NCBI RefSeq assembly: GCF_000972845.2 | Contig: NC_040032.1 | Location: 18,080,871 to 18,144,870 of the forward strand | Source: Larimichthys crocea | Taxonomy: Eukaryota > Chordata > Actinopteri > Sciaenidae | Direction of reading: 5' to 3' | Length of the DNA: 64,000 nt | Shown: positions 35,165 to 44,274 of the stretch, piece after piece | Layout: each line of letters starts with the position of its first letter | Numbering within the stretch: the stretch's first letter is position 1 | The notes under the pieces: model-generated | Database searches by the model: none | What the model saw: only the letters and a program-made list of their open reading frames with translations | What the model was told of the DNA's origin: nothing | Program-made: the position numbers and the translations under genes

Positions 35165-35400
35165 AGACAATTCACAGCCAGATCAGCCCCAAGAGTCTGG
35201 ATGAATTAGCAGGCTAATGTTGTCCAGCTAAAAGCACAATATCCCAATATATATACAATATATTTGACATGATTTGCAGTAACGCTCGCTTTGACTTTCG
35301 ACTTGGTGTTGGACTAGTTTGTTGATTTTCCATTTCTAATAGCTTTGACTTTGGACTTGGAGTCTGTAGTAAGGCACGTAGTAGTAGCATTCGTGGTAAC
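35165..35400 (+). mobile_element. TTAA-flanked MITE family, copy 4 (partial)
   Basis: Corresponds to 33860-34035 of copy 3: gccagatcagccccaagagt, ctggatgaattagc, atatttgacatgatttgcag and ctttgacttt are shared in the same order. Both termini are missing. Confidence 0.65.
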
Positions 35401-35506
35401 ACAGTCCTGGCCTCCTAATTATCCCAGTCTTTAGGAAATGGGTGATCTTGTCCTGACCCTTATATGCAGTGTACACAAAGACATGAAGAACACTGCCACA
35501 TGACTG

Positions 35507-37117
35507 GTGAGTTTGGAAACAGCTGTAAAACCTGATATGTATTTAGACTGTTTTTCTCCCATCGACCTTCATCAAATAACTTTAATCATTTCTGCAGCTA
35601 AGCCGTCATCCTGTCTCTTAGACTCCATCCCAACCAGGTTGCTCAAGGATGTTTTACCTGTAGTTAGTAATTCGTTATTGGATATGATTAATCTGTCTTT
35701 ATTATCAGGATATGTACCACAGTCCTTTAAGGTAGCTGTAATTAAACCTCTTCTTAAAAAGCCCACTCTAGACCCAGAGGTCTTAGCCAACTACAGACCG
35801 ATATCAAACCTTCCCTTTCTGTCTAAGATACTTGAGAAAGCTGTAGCTAATCAGCTGTGTGACTTTCTCCATAACAATAGTCTATTTGAGGACTTTCAGT
35901 CAGGATTTAGAGTGCATCATAGCACAGAGACCGCATTAGTCAAAGTTACAAATGACCTCCTAATGGCATCAGACAAAGGACTCATCTCTGTACTTGTCCT
36001 GTTAGATCTTAGTGCTGCATTTGACACCATTGACCATCAAATTCTTTTACAGAGACTGGAACATCGAATTGGCATCAAAGGAACCGCCCTAAGCTGGTTT
36101 AAATCGTACTTTTTAGATCGATCTCAGTTTGTTCACGTCAATGATGAATCCTCCATGCAGACCAAAGTTTGTCATGGAGTCCCACAAGGTTCTGTACTTG
36201 GACCACTTCTATTCAGTTTATATATGCTTCCTTTAGGGAACATTATTAGGAATCACTCTATCAATTTTCATTGTTATGCTGACGACACCCAATTATATTT
36301 ATCGATCAAGCCTGATGCAACCAATCAGTTAACTAAACTCCAAGCATGCCTTAAGGATATAAAAAGTTGGATGACCTACAATTTTTTGATGTTAAATTCA
36401 GACAAAACTGAAGTTCTTGTAATTGGACCCAAACACCTCAGAAACTCTCTTTCTAGAGACTTAGTTACTTTAGATGGGATCACCCTGGCCTCCAGCTCCA
36501 CTGTAAAGAATCTTGGAGTTGTTTTTGATCAGGATTTGTCCTTTAACGTCCACATAAAACAAATTTCGAGGACTGCATTCTTCCACTTACGTAACATCGC
36601 TAAAATCAGACGCATTGTCTCTCAGGCGGATGCAGAAAAACTAGTCCACGCATTTGTTACTTCAAGGCTGGACTATTGTAACTCTTTGTTATCAGGCTGC
36701 TCTAATAAGTCTCTTAGGACTTTGCAGTTAATTCAGAATGCTGCTGCACGTGTTCTGACAGGAACCAAGATCAGAGATCACATCTCTCCCATTTTGGCTT
36801 CCTTGCATTGGCTACCTATTAAATCTAGAATAGAATTTAAAATTCTTCTCCTTACTTACAAAGCTCTTCATGGTCAGGCACCATCTTATCTAAAAGAGCT
36901 CATAATACCTTACTACCCCTCTAGAACACTGCGCTCTCAGGACGCTGGGTTCCTTGTGGTTCCTATAGTTTCCAAAAGTAGATTGGGAGCCAGAGCTTTC
37001 AGCTATCAGGCTCCTCTTCTGTGGAACAAACTACCATTCTGGGTTCGGGAGGCAGACACGGTCAACACTTTTAAGAATAGACTTAAGACTTTCCTTTTTG
37101 ATAAAGCTTATAGTTAG
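35507..37117 (+). CDS. LINE reverse transcriptase (L2/CR1 clade), truncated
   Basis: 536 residues without a stop. Reverse transcriptase motifs in order: [20 protein letters not shown] (79-98), [12 protein letters not shown] (166-177, first catalytic Asp), [12 protein letters not shown] (224-235), and the catalytic YADD at 257-260 within [12 protein letters not shown]. The C-terminal region has [40 protein letters not shown] and a final [20 protein letters not shown] segment, all typical of L2-type elements. The enzyme would copy LINE RNA by target-primed reverse transcription, but the N-terminal apurinic endonuclease is missing, so this copy alone should not be autonomous. The initial Met probably does not reflect a real start. 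Confidence 0.88.
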   Translation: MSLETAVKPDMYLDCFSPIDLHQITLIISAAKPSSCLLDSIPTRLLKDVLPVVSNSLLDMINLSLLSGYVPQSFKVAVIKPLLKKPTLDPEVLANYRPISNLPFLSKILEKAVANQLCDFLHNNSLFEDFQSGFRVHHSTETALVKVTNDLLMASDKGLISVLVLLDLSAAFDTIDHQILLQRLEHRIGIKGTALSWFKSYFLDRSQFVHVNDESSMQTKVCHGVPQGSVLGPLLFSLYMLPLGNIIRNHSINFHCYADDTQLYLSIKPDATNQLTKLQACLKDIKSWMTYNFLMLNSDKTEVLVIGPKHLRNSLSRDLVTLDGITLASSSTVKNLGVVFDQDLSFNVHIKQISRTAFFHLRNIAKIRRIVSQADAEKLVHAFVTSRLDYCNSLLSGCSNKSLRTLQLIQNAAARVLTGTKIRDHISPILASLHWLPIKSRIEFKILLLTYKALHGQAPSYLKELIIPYYPSRTLRSQDAGFLVVPIVSKSRLGARAFSYQAPLLWNKLPFWVREADTVNTFKNRLKTFLFDKAYS

Positions 37118-37248
37118 GGCTGGCTCAGGTCATCCCTTAGTTATGCTGCCATAGGATTAGACTGCCGGGGGACTCCCCCTCCCCCCAGGGTTATGCCTAG
37201 CCAGGCACGGTATTGGTTGAAGATGCAGTCACATCTCCCTTACCGAAA

Positions 37249-37252
<4 letters not shown>

Positions 37253-37308
<56 letters not shown>
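37253..37308 (+). repeat. (TC)n microsatellite in the LINE 3' UTR
   Basis: A near-perfect (TC)n run of about 55 bp with a single interruption, within the LINE 3' UTR. Confidence 0.95.
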
Positions 37309-37984
37309 CATCTGTGGACATGTCTCATTAATGCATGTTACTAACCAAACTTCCCCGGAGTTTCTGTGCTCTGTCGTCCAGCAGGTTCTCGTGGATCGTG
37401 GCTGCTGCTGTGATCCTGCACGACGTCCACTACGCATATTATTACTGTCATTATTACTACCATATCTGCTACTGTGGTCATTTTATCATTCATTGTAATT
37501 CATTGTCATTTTATCAGTCATTGTAATTGTACAATATGTTTGTGTTGATTTGTCCTGTACACGTGACATCCATTGCACGTCTGTCCGTCCTGGGAGAGGG
37601 ATCCCTCCTCTGTGGCTCTTCCTGAGGTTTCTTCCACCTTTTTTCCCTGTTAAAGGATTTTTTGTGGGCAAGTTTTTCCTCACTCGAACCGAGGGTCTAA
37701 GGACAGAGGGTGTCACTCCCTGTACAGATTGTAAAGCCCTCTGAGGCAAATGTATTTTGTGACTTTGGGCTATACAAATAAAATTGATTTGATTTGATTT
37801 GACTGTGGCAATGACAAAGGAATTTTCAGGACCGGTATGCAGGGGAATGCTGATGAGGAGCGGAGCCGGTGTCTGCCAGAACTAGAGCTGGGCAAGTGGG
37901 CTAGCTAAGAAGAAAAAGGGAGAGAATGACCGAACAGGAATTATTAGTTGTTGCATTTGCTTGATGTTTGGCTGTTAGCAAGAC

Positions 37985-38125
37985 TTACTAGTTTTTGATC
38001 ATAAGTAATATAATCATAACAAATACATGTGTACAACTGTCCATATTTACCACTGTGGTGTTACACTCTGATGTAAATCACAAGATATATCAGTTTCTAT
38101 GTAATGTTGCTACATTTTGCTCGTT
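37985..38125 (+). repeat. Interspersed repeat, tgatcataagtaatataatc family, second copy
   Basis: Shares ttttgatcataagtaatata and tcataacaaatacatgtg with 466-530, and ctgtccatatttac, gtggt(g/a)ttaca and cagtttctatgtaatgttg with the TIM-intron copies at 43195-43330 and 45722-45850. Family unknown. Confidence 0.65.
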
Positions 38126-38399
38126 GTGTTGTTTGTTTACTTCACTTCAAACCAGTTTCAGTCTAAATGCTGGAGGATGTTTGATTTTCTTCATCCGGTG
38201 ATACAAAACACCTGGAGGGGGTCAGGTGGTGTTCCAGTGAAGGTCCAGCATCCTGGATCTGATACCGTGAAGGCTGCAAATTAATAATAGATTCATTGAT
38301 AGAATAAAACAAAAAGCGATGAGTGTGAATATATTCAACAGGACTTTGAATAACATAGTTTAAATGTTCAATAAAGTTATTGTTGAACAAACTGAAGCA

Positions 38400-40208
38400 G
38401 AGAGACAGAGAGAGGAGGAGGAGGGCGACGAGGAAGCGAAGAGGATCAGCTGAAGTGTGAGGAGGCGTTCCTCCGACCTCACCCTGCCCTCGTGCTACAG
38501 CCAGCTGGCTCCTCAAGCTCAACTGACCCATAAACCAACCAGTGAACTCGTCAATGAACCGGAGAGAGAAACGATTTACAATTTTTACAATTTCCACAAG
38601 TTCAACAAGAAGGTAAGTCACACACCAGACTCTGAAAAAAATCCACAGTTATATTAAAAAAAAATCCTTAATTCAAAGTGGTGATCCGTGAAAACTTACA
38701 AAAAGTATTAAAAACTTTGAAATCATCACAGTGTTGCATATTTCACATTGGATGAATTAAAGAATGGAAACTTTGAACTTATCATTAAATATCATAAATG
38801 TTGAATTTAACCCTGAAATGTTGATTTAAAAATTAACAGTTTGAGTATTTTTGTTTTTTCTTTAAGTCAACTTAAAATAAACTTTAATTAAACTGTTTAT
38901 TGTGAGTTTATTATAGAGATATGTGTTATTAGATTATGGGAAGTTTTTTAAGCTTTTTTATTGTAGGTTTATGTTCAAGATGTCACTCATGCCAAACTCC
39001 ACTGAAAAAATTGTCATTTAAAAACTTTTTAAATTAATAGTTCATGTTTATTTACTTCATTCATTTACTACATTCATCACAACAAAGTTGTGTAAAATAA
39101 TAAATAAAACTATATTTATATATATATATATAAAACACAATATATAACAATAATGTTTTCTTCTTCGACTTGTGGTGATGCAGCAGACTGGTTTAACTGG
39201 AAACATGTTTACTGGGTTATTTTCTATAAACAAACAAAATGTCTGTTTAACAGGACAAAAAGTCAACAGAGACACTCTGTTTCTATATGGTGGTTGTCGT
39301 GGAAACAAGTAGATTAGATTACAGCTGCTATGAAGGCATTTGAGTCACATGACCTGGAAACAATTTAAAAATTATTTCTATCATTCATTAGACTGTCGCC
39401 AGATTGTTCCCCATATAAGATAAATTATTATTAGAGTTAATGTTGATGTGCTCAGATCTTCAGTTTTATACATTTTAGTCCACTTGGCTGCACTGTGACC
39501 ATCTGTACTAATATTTCGTACTTTGTAAGGTGTCATTTTATAGTTTTTATCATCAAACTATTCCTATGAAAAACCCTAAAACAAACACAGCCTGCCAGTT
39601 GATAAAGTTTGAAAACAATGGGTCTGAATATTTTGAGAAAAAAAGATGTGATAAAATTAAAGTTATAATATATAACTTTAAGTTATAATATCTAATTCTG
39701 AGGTTTGAAAGTTCAGTGTTCAAGATGTAGGATATTTATAACTCTGTTTTCTTGAATGAATAATCAGAAATATTCACAAATCTACAAATGTTAAATTTTT
39801 AAATATAAATAGATCTACACATTTATATATATTCCTATCTGTACATATAAGTTTAATCTTTATGTTTTCGAGCTTGTTGTCGTTTTCAGGTGTATTTATG
39901 TTTATATCACTTAGAGCAAAGTGAAACCAGAGTCTGTGTATGTATACAGATACCTGATCAATTTAAGTGATTTTCTGACTTTCCTGTGTCAGATCCATCC
40001 ATCCATTCGTCCATCCATCCATCTGTCCATCCATCCGTCCATCCATCTTATCCGTCCATCCGTCCATCCATCCGTCCAGATGAGTGATCAACCTCCTCCG
40101 TACATCCCACACCCTCCCAGTGGCCCCACAGTTCCCAACTTCCCTTCAGGTTTGTCTGTCCAACAGTTTAAAGACAAATGTTTATTAAATATATATATAT
40201 ATGATATG

Positions 40209-40281
<73 letters not shown>

Positions 40282-41136
40282 CTATATATATGTCTTTGAA
40301 CTGATGTGTGTCTCGTCTTCATTATTGTCTCATTAATCACCTGTGGGCGACATTTAATTAGTGTTTTATCAACAAACTTAAGTCAAATATATAATAATAA
40401 TAATAATAATAATACCAATAATAATAATACCAATAATAATAATAATGACATGGAAACGCCCAGTTTAATCTGATCATGTTGTCATGTCTCTTGTCATGTC
40501 TCTGCAGCGTACAGCACTCAGCCTTCAGCCTTCCCTGGCTCGTCGTACCAGGTACAGTAAAAGTTTTAACTGTAAACTATAAGTATATATAAATCCTATA
40601 AAATATATTTTAAACATGTATGCAATCCATAAAGCTTTTCAATCTGTGTCGCATGATCATCTGTGTTACTATGACAACCACATCTCTCTCCTCTGCAGAC
40701 CTTCCCTCAGAACTACACGGGTGGAGGAGACCAGGGCTACTACCACAGTCAACCAGGGCCACCAGGGCCTCCGGGTCCCCCGGGCCCCCCGGGCCCCCCG
40801 GGAACTTACATGACTCAGCCTGGGTACATCCACAGCGGGCCCCCCGGGATGTACGGAGAGCAGCCAAAACACACGGGTGGGTCACAGCTGCACACAGAAA
40901 GCTAGTGAACAGCTAGTTATGGGTTAGGTAGTTGTAATTGGTGAAAATTTGTTGATTCTGTTTCTAGAGATAAATGGTTAAATGTTGGCTTAAAAGTTGT
41001 CCCTGTCTCTCCGTCAGTGTTCCTGGTCGAGCAAAATCACAGACATGAAGACGAGGGTGATGATTCGTGTCTGAACGTGTGCAGCACTGCTCTGTGCTGC
41101 TGCTGCCTCTGGGAAATGTTGACTCACCACCACTGA
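38400..41136 (+). CDS. cystm1: Cysteine-rich and transmembrane domain-containing protein 1
   Basis: A small C-terminally anchored membrane protein of the CYSTM family. A non-coding first exon probably ends at 38612 with a good donor (agaag/gtaagt). Coding exons with continuous phase: 40080-40149 ([20 protein letters not shown]), 40508-40551 ([14 protein letters not shown]), 40699-40876 and 41018-41136, for 136 residues. The last exon encodes [20 protein letters not shown] followed by [16 protein letters not shown], the diagnostic cysteine-rich membrane segment that in human reads [19 protein letters not shown]. Exon 4 carries a perfect collagen-like (GPP)n stretch ([17 protein letters not shown]), longer than in the mammalian protein. 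The start codon comes directly after the exon 2 acceptor, embedded in a (CCAT)n repeat. Confidence 0.92.
39990..40078 (+). repeat. (CCAT)n microsatellite forming the cystm1 exon 2 acceptor
   Basis: An imperfect ccat/ccgt tetranucleotide run ends directly in the acceptor tccag that precedes the cystm1 ATG. The polypyrimidine-like context of the splice site is therefore supplied by a microsatellite. Confidence 0.9.
40187..40290 (+). repeat. (AT)n microsatellite in cystm1 intron
   Basis: Several (AT)n runs separated by short interruptions, about 40 bp after the exon 2 donor. A further (AAT)n run lies at about 40390-40445. Confidence 0.95.
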
Positions 41137-42228
41137 CCTCTGACCTCCAGCCCCACTGAGCCTCTTCTTTCCCATCATGCAGCAGAGCAATCATGATGAC
41201 AACTCAACTCATGCTGGGAAATTAATTATTAAAATAAAAATAATAAAAAATGCCCTCACAACTGAATGAAATCTCCATAAGTCCCCATATTAAAATGCCC
41301 AACTTCACAGCAGAAATAAACATGTTTACAATTGTAAACATGTTTATTTCTACAGAGACCAATGGTTAACCTTTGGTCTCTGTAGCTAATTTCCCTGTTC
41401 ATGGCAACTGTACTGAGGCTAAACTTTTATATAACTCACCCGTTCAAGTGTTATTAAGGCTTAAAGTTATGCATAAATAACAGTGCAGCTGCTTTGACTG
41501 GTGGGTGGGTGCTTGTTTGAGCAACCAGGCTTCATTCAGCTAAACTCAACCCACCCACCCACGTCTTCACCCATTTTTAGATTAGCCGGGAGCTGGTGGA
41601 GGTAGGACTGCCAAGATGGCGATGGCCATCTGATGACCTAATCTGAAACTGATGCTCTGTGCCCTGTCAATCTCTCAATTGTTCAGGCCCATCAAAATGT
41701 CGTCCCTGTTCAGGACTGAAACAGATGTCCCTTTGTGTTCATTTTGTCTTTTTAACTTCCAAACAGTGTAATGTGTTTTTATGTTCCTTTGTGTGGTGTT
41801 GATGAGGAAATATTATAATATTAATTTACATGATAAAGAGTTGCCCATCATCACTGTTCAATAACTAAGTTTTTTTTCTGGCAATAAGAGAAATAAAAAT
41901 ATATAATAAGATTTTTTGTCTGTTGTGTATTTATGTGATTATTTATGGTGTTATCATCTTTCACAGAATATTTTAACTGTACTCAGTACAGTTTTTGCAT
42001 GTCAGCACACAATAATGTCTTACGACACTTGTGATGACCTTTGAAATATTTTGAGTTTGTTATATACTCATATTGACTAATTACTCTCTAATTAGTCCCT
42101 GAAATATACATCTGACACTAGAGCTTTGATAACATTTGATTCACAAATTAAAATGAGACATTAGTGAGATGTTTTCAAAAATTTATGTTGACATATTCAG
42201 ACTTTGTGCAAATATTTCAAGTCTGTTT
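41137..42228. other. cystm1 3' UTR and start of the TIM duplication
   Basis: No further gene. From about 41760 the sequence is the left part of a segment duplicated at 44275-46770 (aatgtgtttttatgttcctt, gtgtggtgttgatgaggaaa). Confidence 0.55.
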
Positions 42229-42447
42229 TTAGAGAAGAAGAGGAAGAGATACTTTATTAATCCCTCAAAGGGCAAATTATTTTTTCACTCCGTTTATTTA
42301 CATGCATTTTAACCCCCGAAATACAACCACACACACATGCAATGGCTCATAGACATGCAATGTGGAGAGAGATGATGGATTGATTGGCGGCAACGCAGAG
42401 CAGCGAGCAGTAGGGGGGTTCGGTGCCTTGCTCAAGGGCTCCTCTGG
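42229..42447 (-). mobile_element. SINE-like repeat 3' of TIM-like gene 1
   Basis: The phrases actttattaatccctcaaag, tttaacccccgaaatacaac and ggtgccttgctcaagggct are those of a common fish dispersed repeat. The same insert is present at 44754-44972 next to TIM-like gene 2, so it was inserted before the duplication. It ends about 12 bp from the TIM stop codon. Confidence 0.6.
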
Positions 42448-42459
42448 TTCCGGAAATCT

Positions 42460-44192
42460 TTACACAGGGCTGTCCTCCTCCTCTTCTTCCACTGATTGGT
42501 TGACCCTCCTGCCAGTTTCTGTTCTTGAATTAGTCCTCAAAACTGTGGCAGACTGTCGTTTCTTTGAAACTGAGAAGTGAATAAAGTGTCACAATGATCA
42601 GATGATACAGATGTTGTAATCCTTTAATTTGGACACTAGATGGTGTCATTCAATTCAACCTCAGATGATATCAGGTAAAAATAAGAGCAACTTCATGTTT
42701 CTGTGTGTACTGACCATAAGCAGCAGTCAGCAGTGTTGTAGGTATGAAGGTGATGAAGAACGCTCTCACTGCATTTCCAATGATGCTCGGCAGTCTGTTT
42801 ACCTGCTGCTCCTGCTGGACAGGTGTACTCCCCGTCTGTCAACACGCAATAATAAAAATGTCAAAATGACTTCAGAAGAGTTAAATCCTGTAACTCTAAA
42901 CATGTCACAGAGATGTCACACAGAAATGAAAAGAGTACAGAAGGGGTGAGTCACAACAGCGGTTTCCAGGAGACACAACTAAGCGATAAAACATGTCTTT
43001 TGTGATTGTGGTTTGTGGCTCATGAAGCTGCTGAAGTTGACCATCCGTCATTTTCAGAGCAAGAGCAAACTTTGCAAATTTGTTACTAACCAAGTGTTAG
43101 CTGTTAAAGCAAAACTGTGTATCCGTTGTCATGTTAATGCTGCACTGACTTTTAGCCATTGGAGATGATTGGCTGTTAGTAAAGTTGTCGACTTGCTAGT
43201 TATTGATCATAAGTGTGGTATAATCATAACATACATGTGCAGCTGTCCATATTTACAACAGTGGTATTACAGTGCGGCAACAAATCACAACAAATACCAG
43301 TTTCTATGTAATGTTGGTTTAACCTTGTATTAGCTTTTTGCTGATTTCTAGCCAACCAGTTCAAATATTATTATTTAAATTACAAAAGTTACTGACCTCC
43401 TGAACCTGTGTCACCGTGGACTCTGTGGGTCTGTTGCTTGTGGCATCACTTCCTCTCCATGTCGTCAGTACTGTGATAGTTTTTGTGAGGAGGGCCGACA
43501 AACAGGAAACACAGAGTTTCAAACTGAACTAAAAGAACTCTTTTTGAATTATTTTTTTCTCCTGCACTAACTTTATAATTCATGAAAAATAATCTCACCT
43601 CCTTTGATGTTCAAATCAATGTGATGTTTTTCATCATTGAACAATCCGTATACGAGCACTCTGCATCCATACCGTCCAGCATCTGAGTCTGTGAGGTTCA
43701 GTATCGTTAGAGAAACATTACCGTCATCCAGTCGTCCTAGTAACTGATACCTGCTGGAAACTCTTTCTTCCACTTTGTATCCGTCTGTGGAGATGAGCTG
43801 GTTTTTACAGCCTCCTGATTTTGGAAGATCTCCTCGACCCCAACAGATCGGCTGCGGTTTGTGATACTTGATGTCATATTTACATGACAGAGTGACATTC
43901 TGACCTTCATAACCAACAACAGGGCTGCTTCCACATTCACTGACTGCGAAGACAGAAAAGTTTTTAAAATCGTGAATATTAACATTTATCAGTAATATAA
44001 ACAGAAGCATTGAATTGTTGCTGTTATTCTTCCTTTATTGATCTGTTCTCGCTTTTATATGAAGTAAAGACACGAAAGACACCATATCTACTAATAGTCA
44101 TAAAAAAACTAAATAAAGTTAAAGAGTTTAAATAAAGTTAAAGTACCTGTGAGCAGCAGCAGCGTCATCAGCATCCTGGTTACACTCTTCAT
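42460..44192 (-). CDS. TIM-family (HAVCR/TIMD4-like) receptor 1
   Basis: Type I membrane protein with an N-terminal Ig V domain. TIM proteins in mammals bind phosphatidylserine and regulate immune cells. Five minus-strand exons: signal peptide 44147-44192 (MKSVTRMLMTLLLLT), Ig V 43599-43943, stalk 43397-43494, transmembrane 42715-42835, cytoplasmic 42460-42569; 239 residues. TIM hallmarks in the Ig exon: CWGRGDLPKSGGC, RYQLLGRLDDGNVSLTI, and GLFNDEK at the FG loop, equivalent to the WFND metal/lipid site. The stalk is short, not the long mucin domain of mammals. The membrane segment (IIGNAVRAFFITFIPTTLL) contains an Arg. The cytoplasmic tail has no Tyr, as in TIM-4. Anomaly: the exon 3 acceptor is GG instead of AG (43495-43496); see findings. 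It could be a functional gene with a shifted acceptor or an early pseudogene. Confidence 0.85.
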
Positions 44193-44274
44193 GATCAAAC
44201 TGAAACTATCACATTTCATATTCACACATATTTAACGTCTTCAGTTCTACACTGTAAAAAATTACCAACTTTCA

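Larger units (their letters stand above)
35480..37803 (+). mobile_element. L2/CR1-like LINE, 5'-truncated, with open reverse transcriptase frame
   Basis: Contains the polymerase ORF (35507-37117) and a 3' UTR of about 690 bp ending in the tail caaataaaattgatttgatt plus a further tgattt repeat, the short 3' repeat typical of L2-type fish LINEs. The UTR holds a long (TC)n run at 37253-37308. The endonuclease domain and any ORF1 are absent, so the copy is 5'-truncated, as usual for target-primed insertions. The clean open frame points to a young insertion. Confidence 0.88.
41760..44270. repeat. Tandem gene duplication unit 1 (about 2.5 kb)
   Basis: Collinear with 44275-46770 at an offset of about 2525 bp, covering the 3' flank, a SINE-like insert and a complete TIM-like gene. 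Similarity is very high over exons, introns and the shared insert, so the insert predates the duplication. The proximal copy lacks a short block near 44600-44650 (ctttgtcaaacattttatat). Confidence 0.92.

Noticed and set aside
35507..37117. Endogenous retrovirus polymerase
   Set aside because: Motif order, the C-terminal region and the short-repeat 3' tail fit an L2/CR1 LINE; no LTRs, protease or integrase are seen.
38163..38621. 152-codon minus-strand frame
   Set aside because: Antisense to the probable cystm1 5' non-coding exon; no recognisable domain.
42905..43093. 62-codon minus-strand frame, repeated at 45430-45618
   Set aside because: It lies in the TIM intron between the stalk and membrane exons; it is duplicated only because the whole unit is duplicated.
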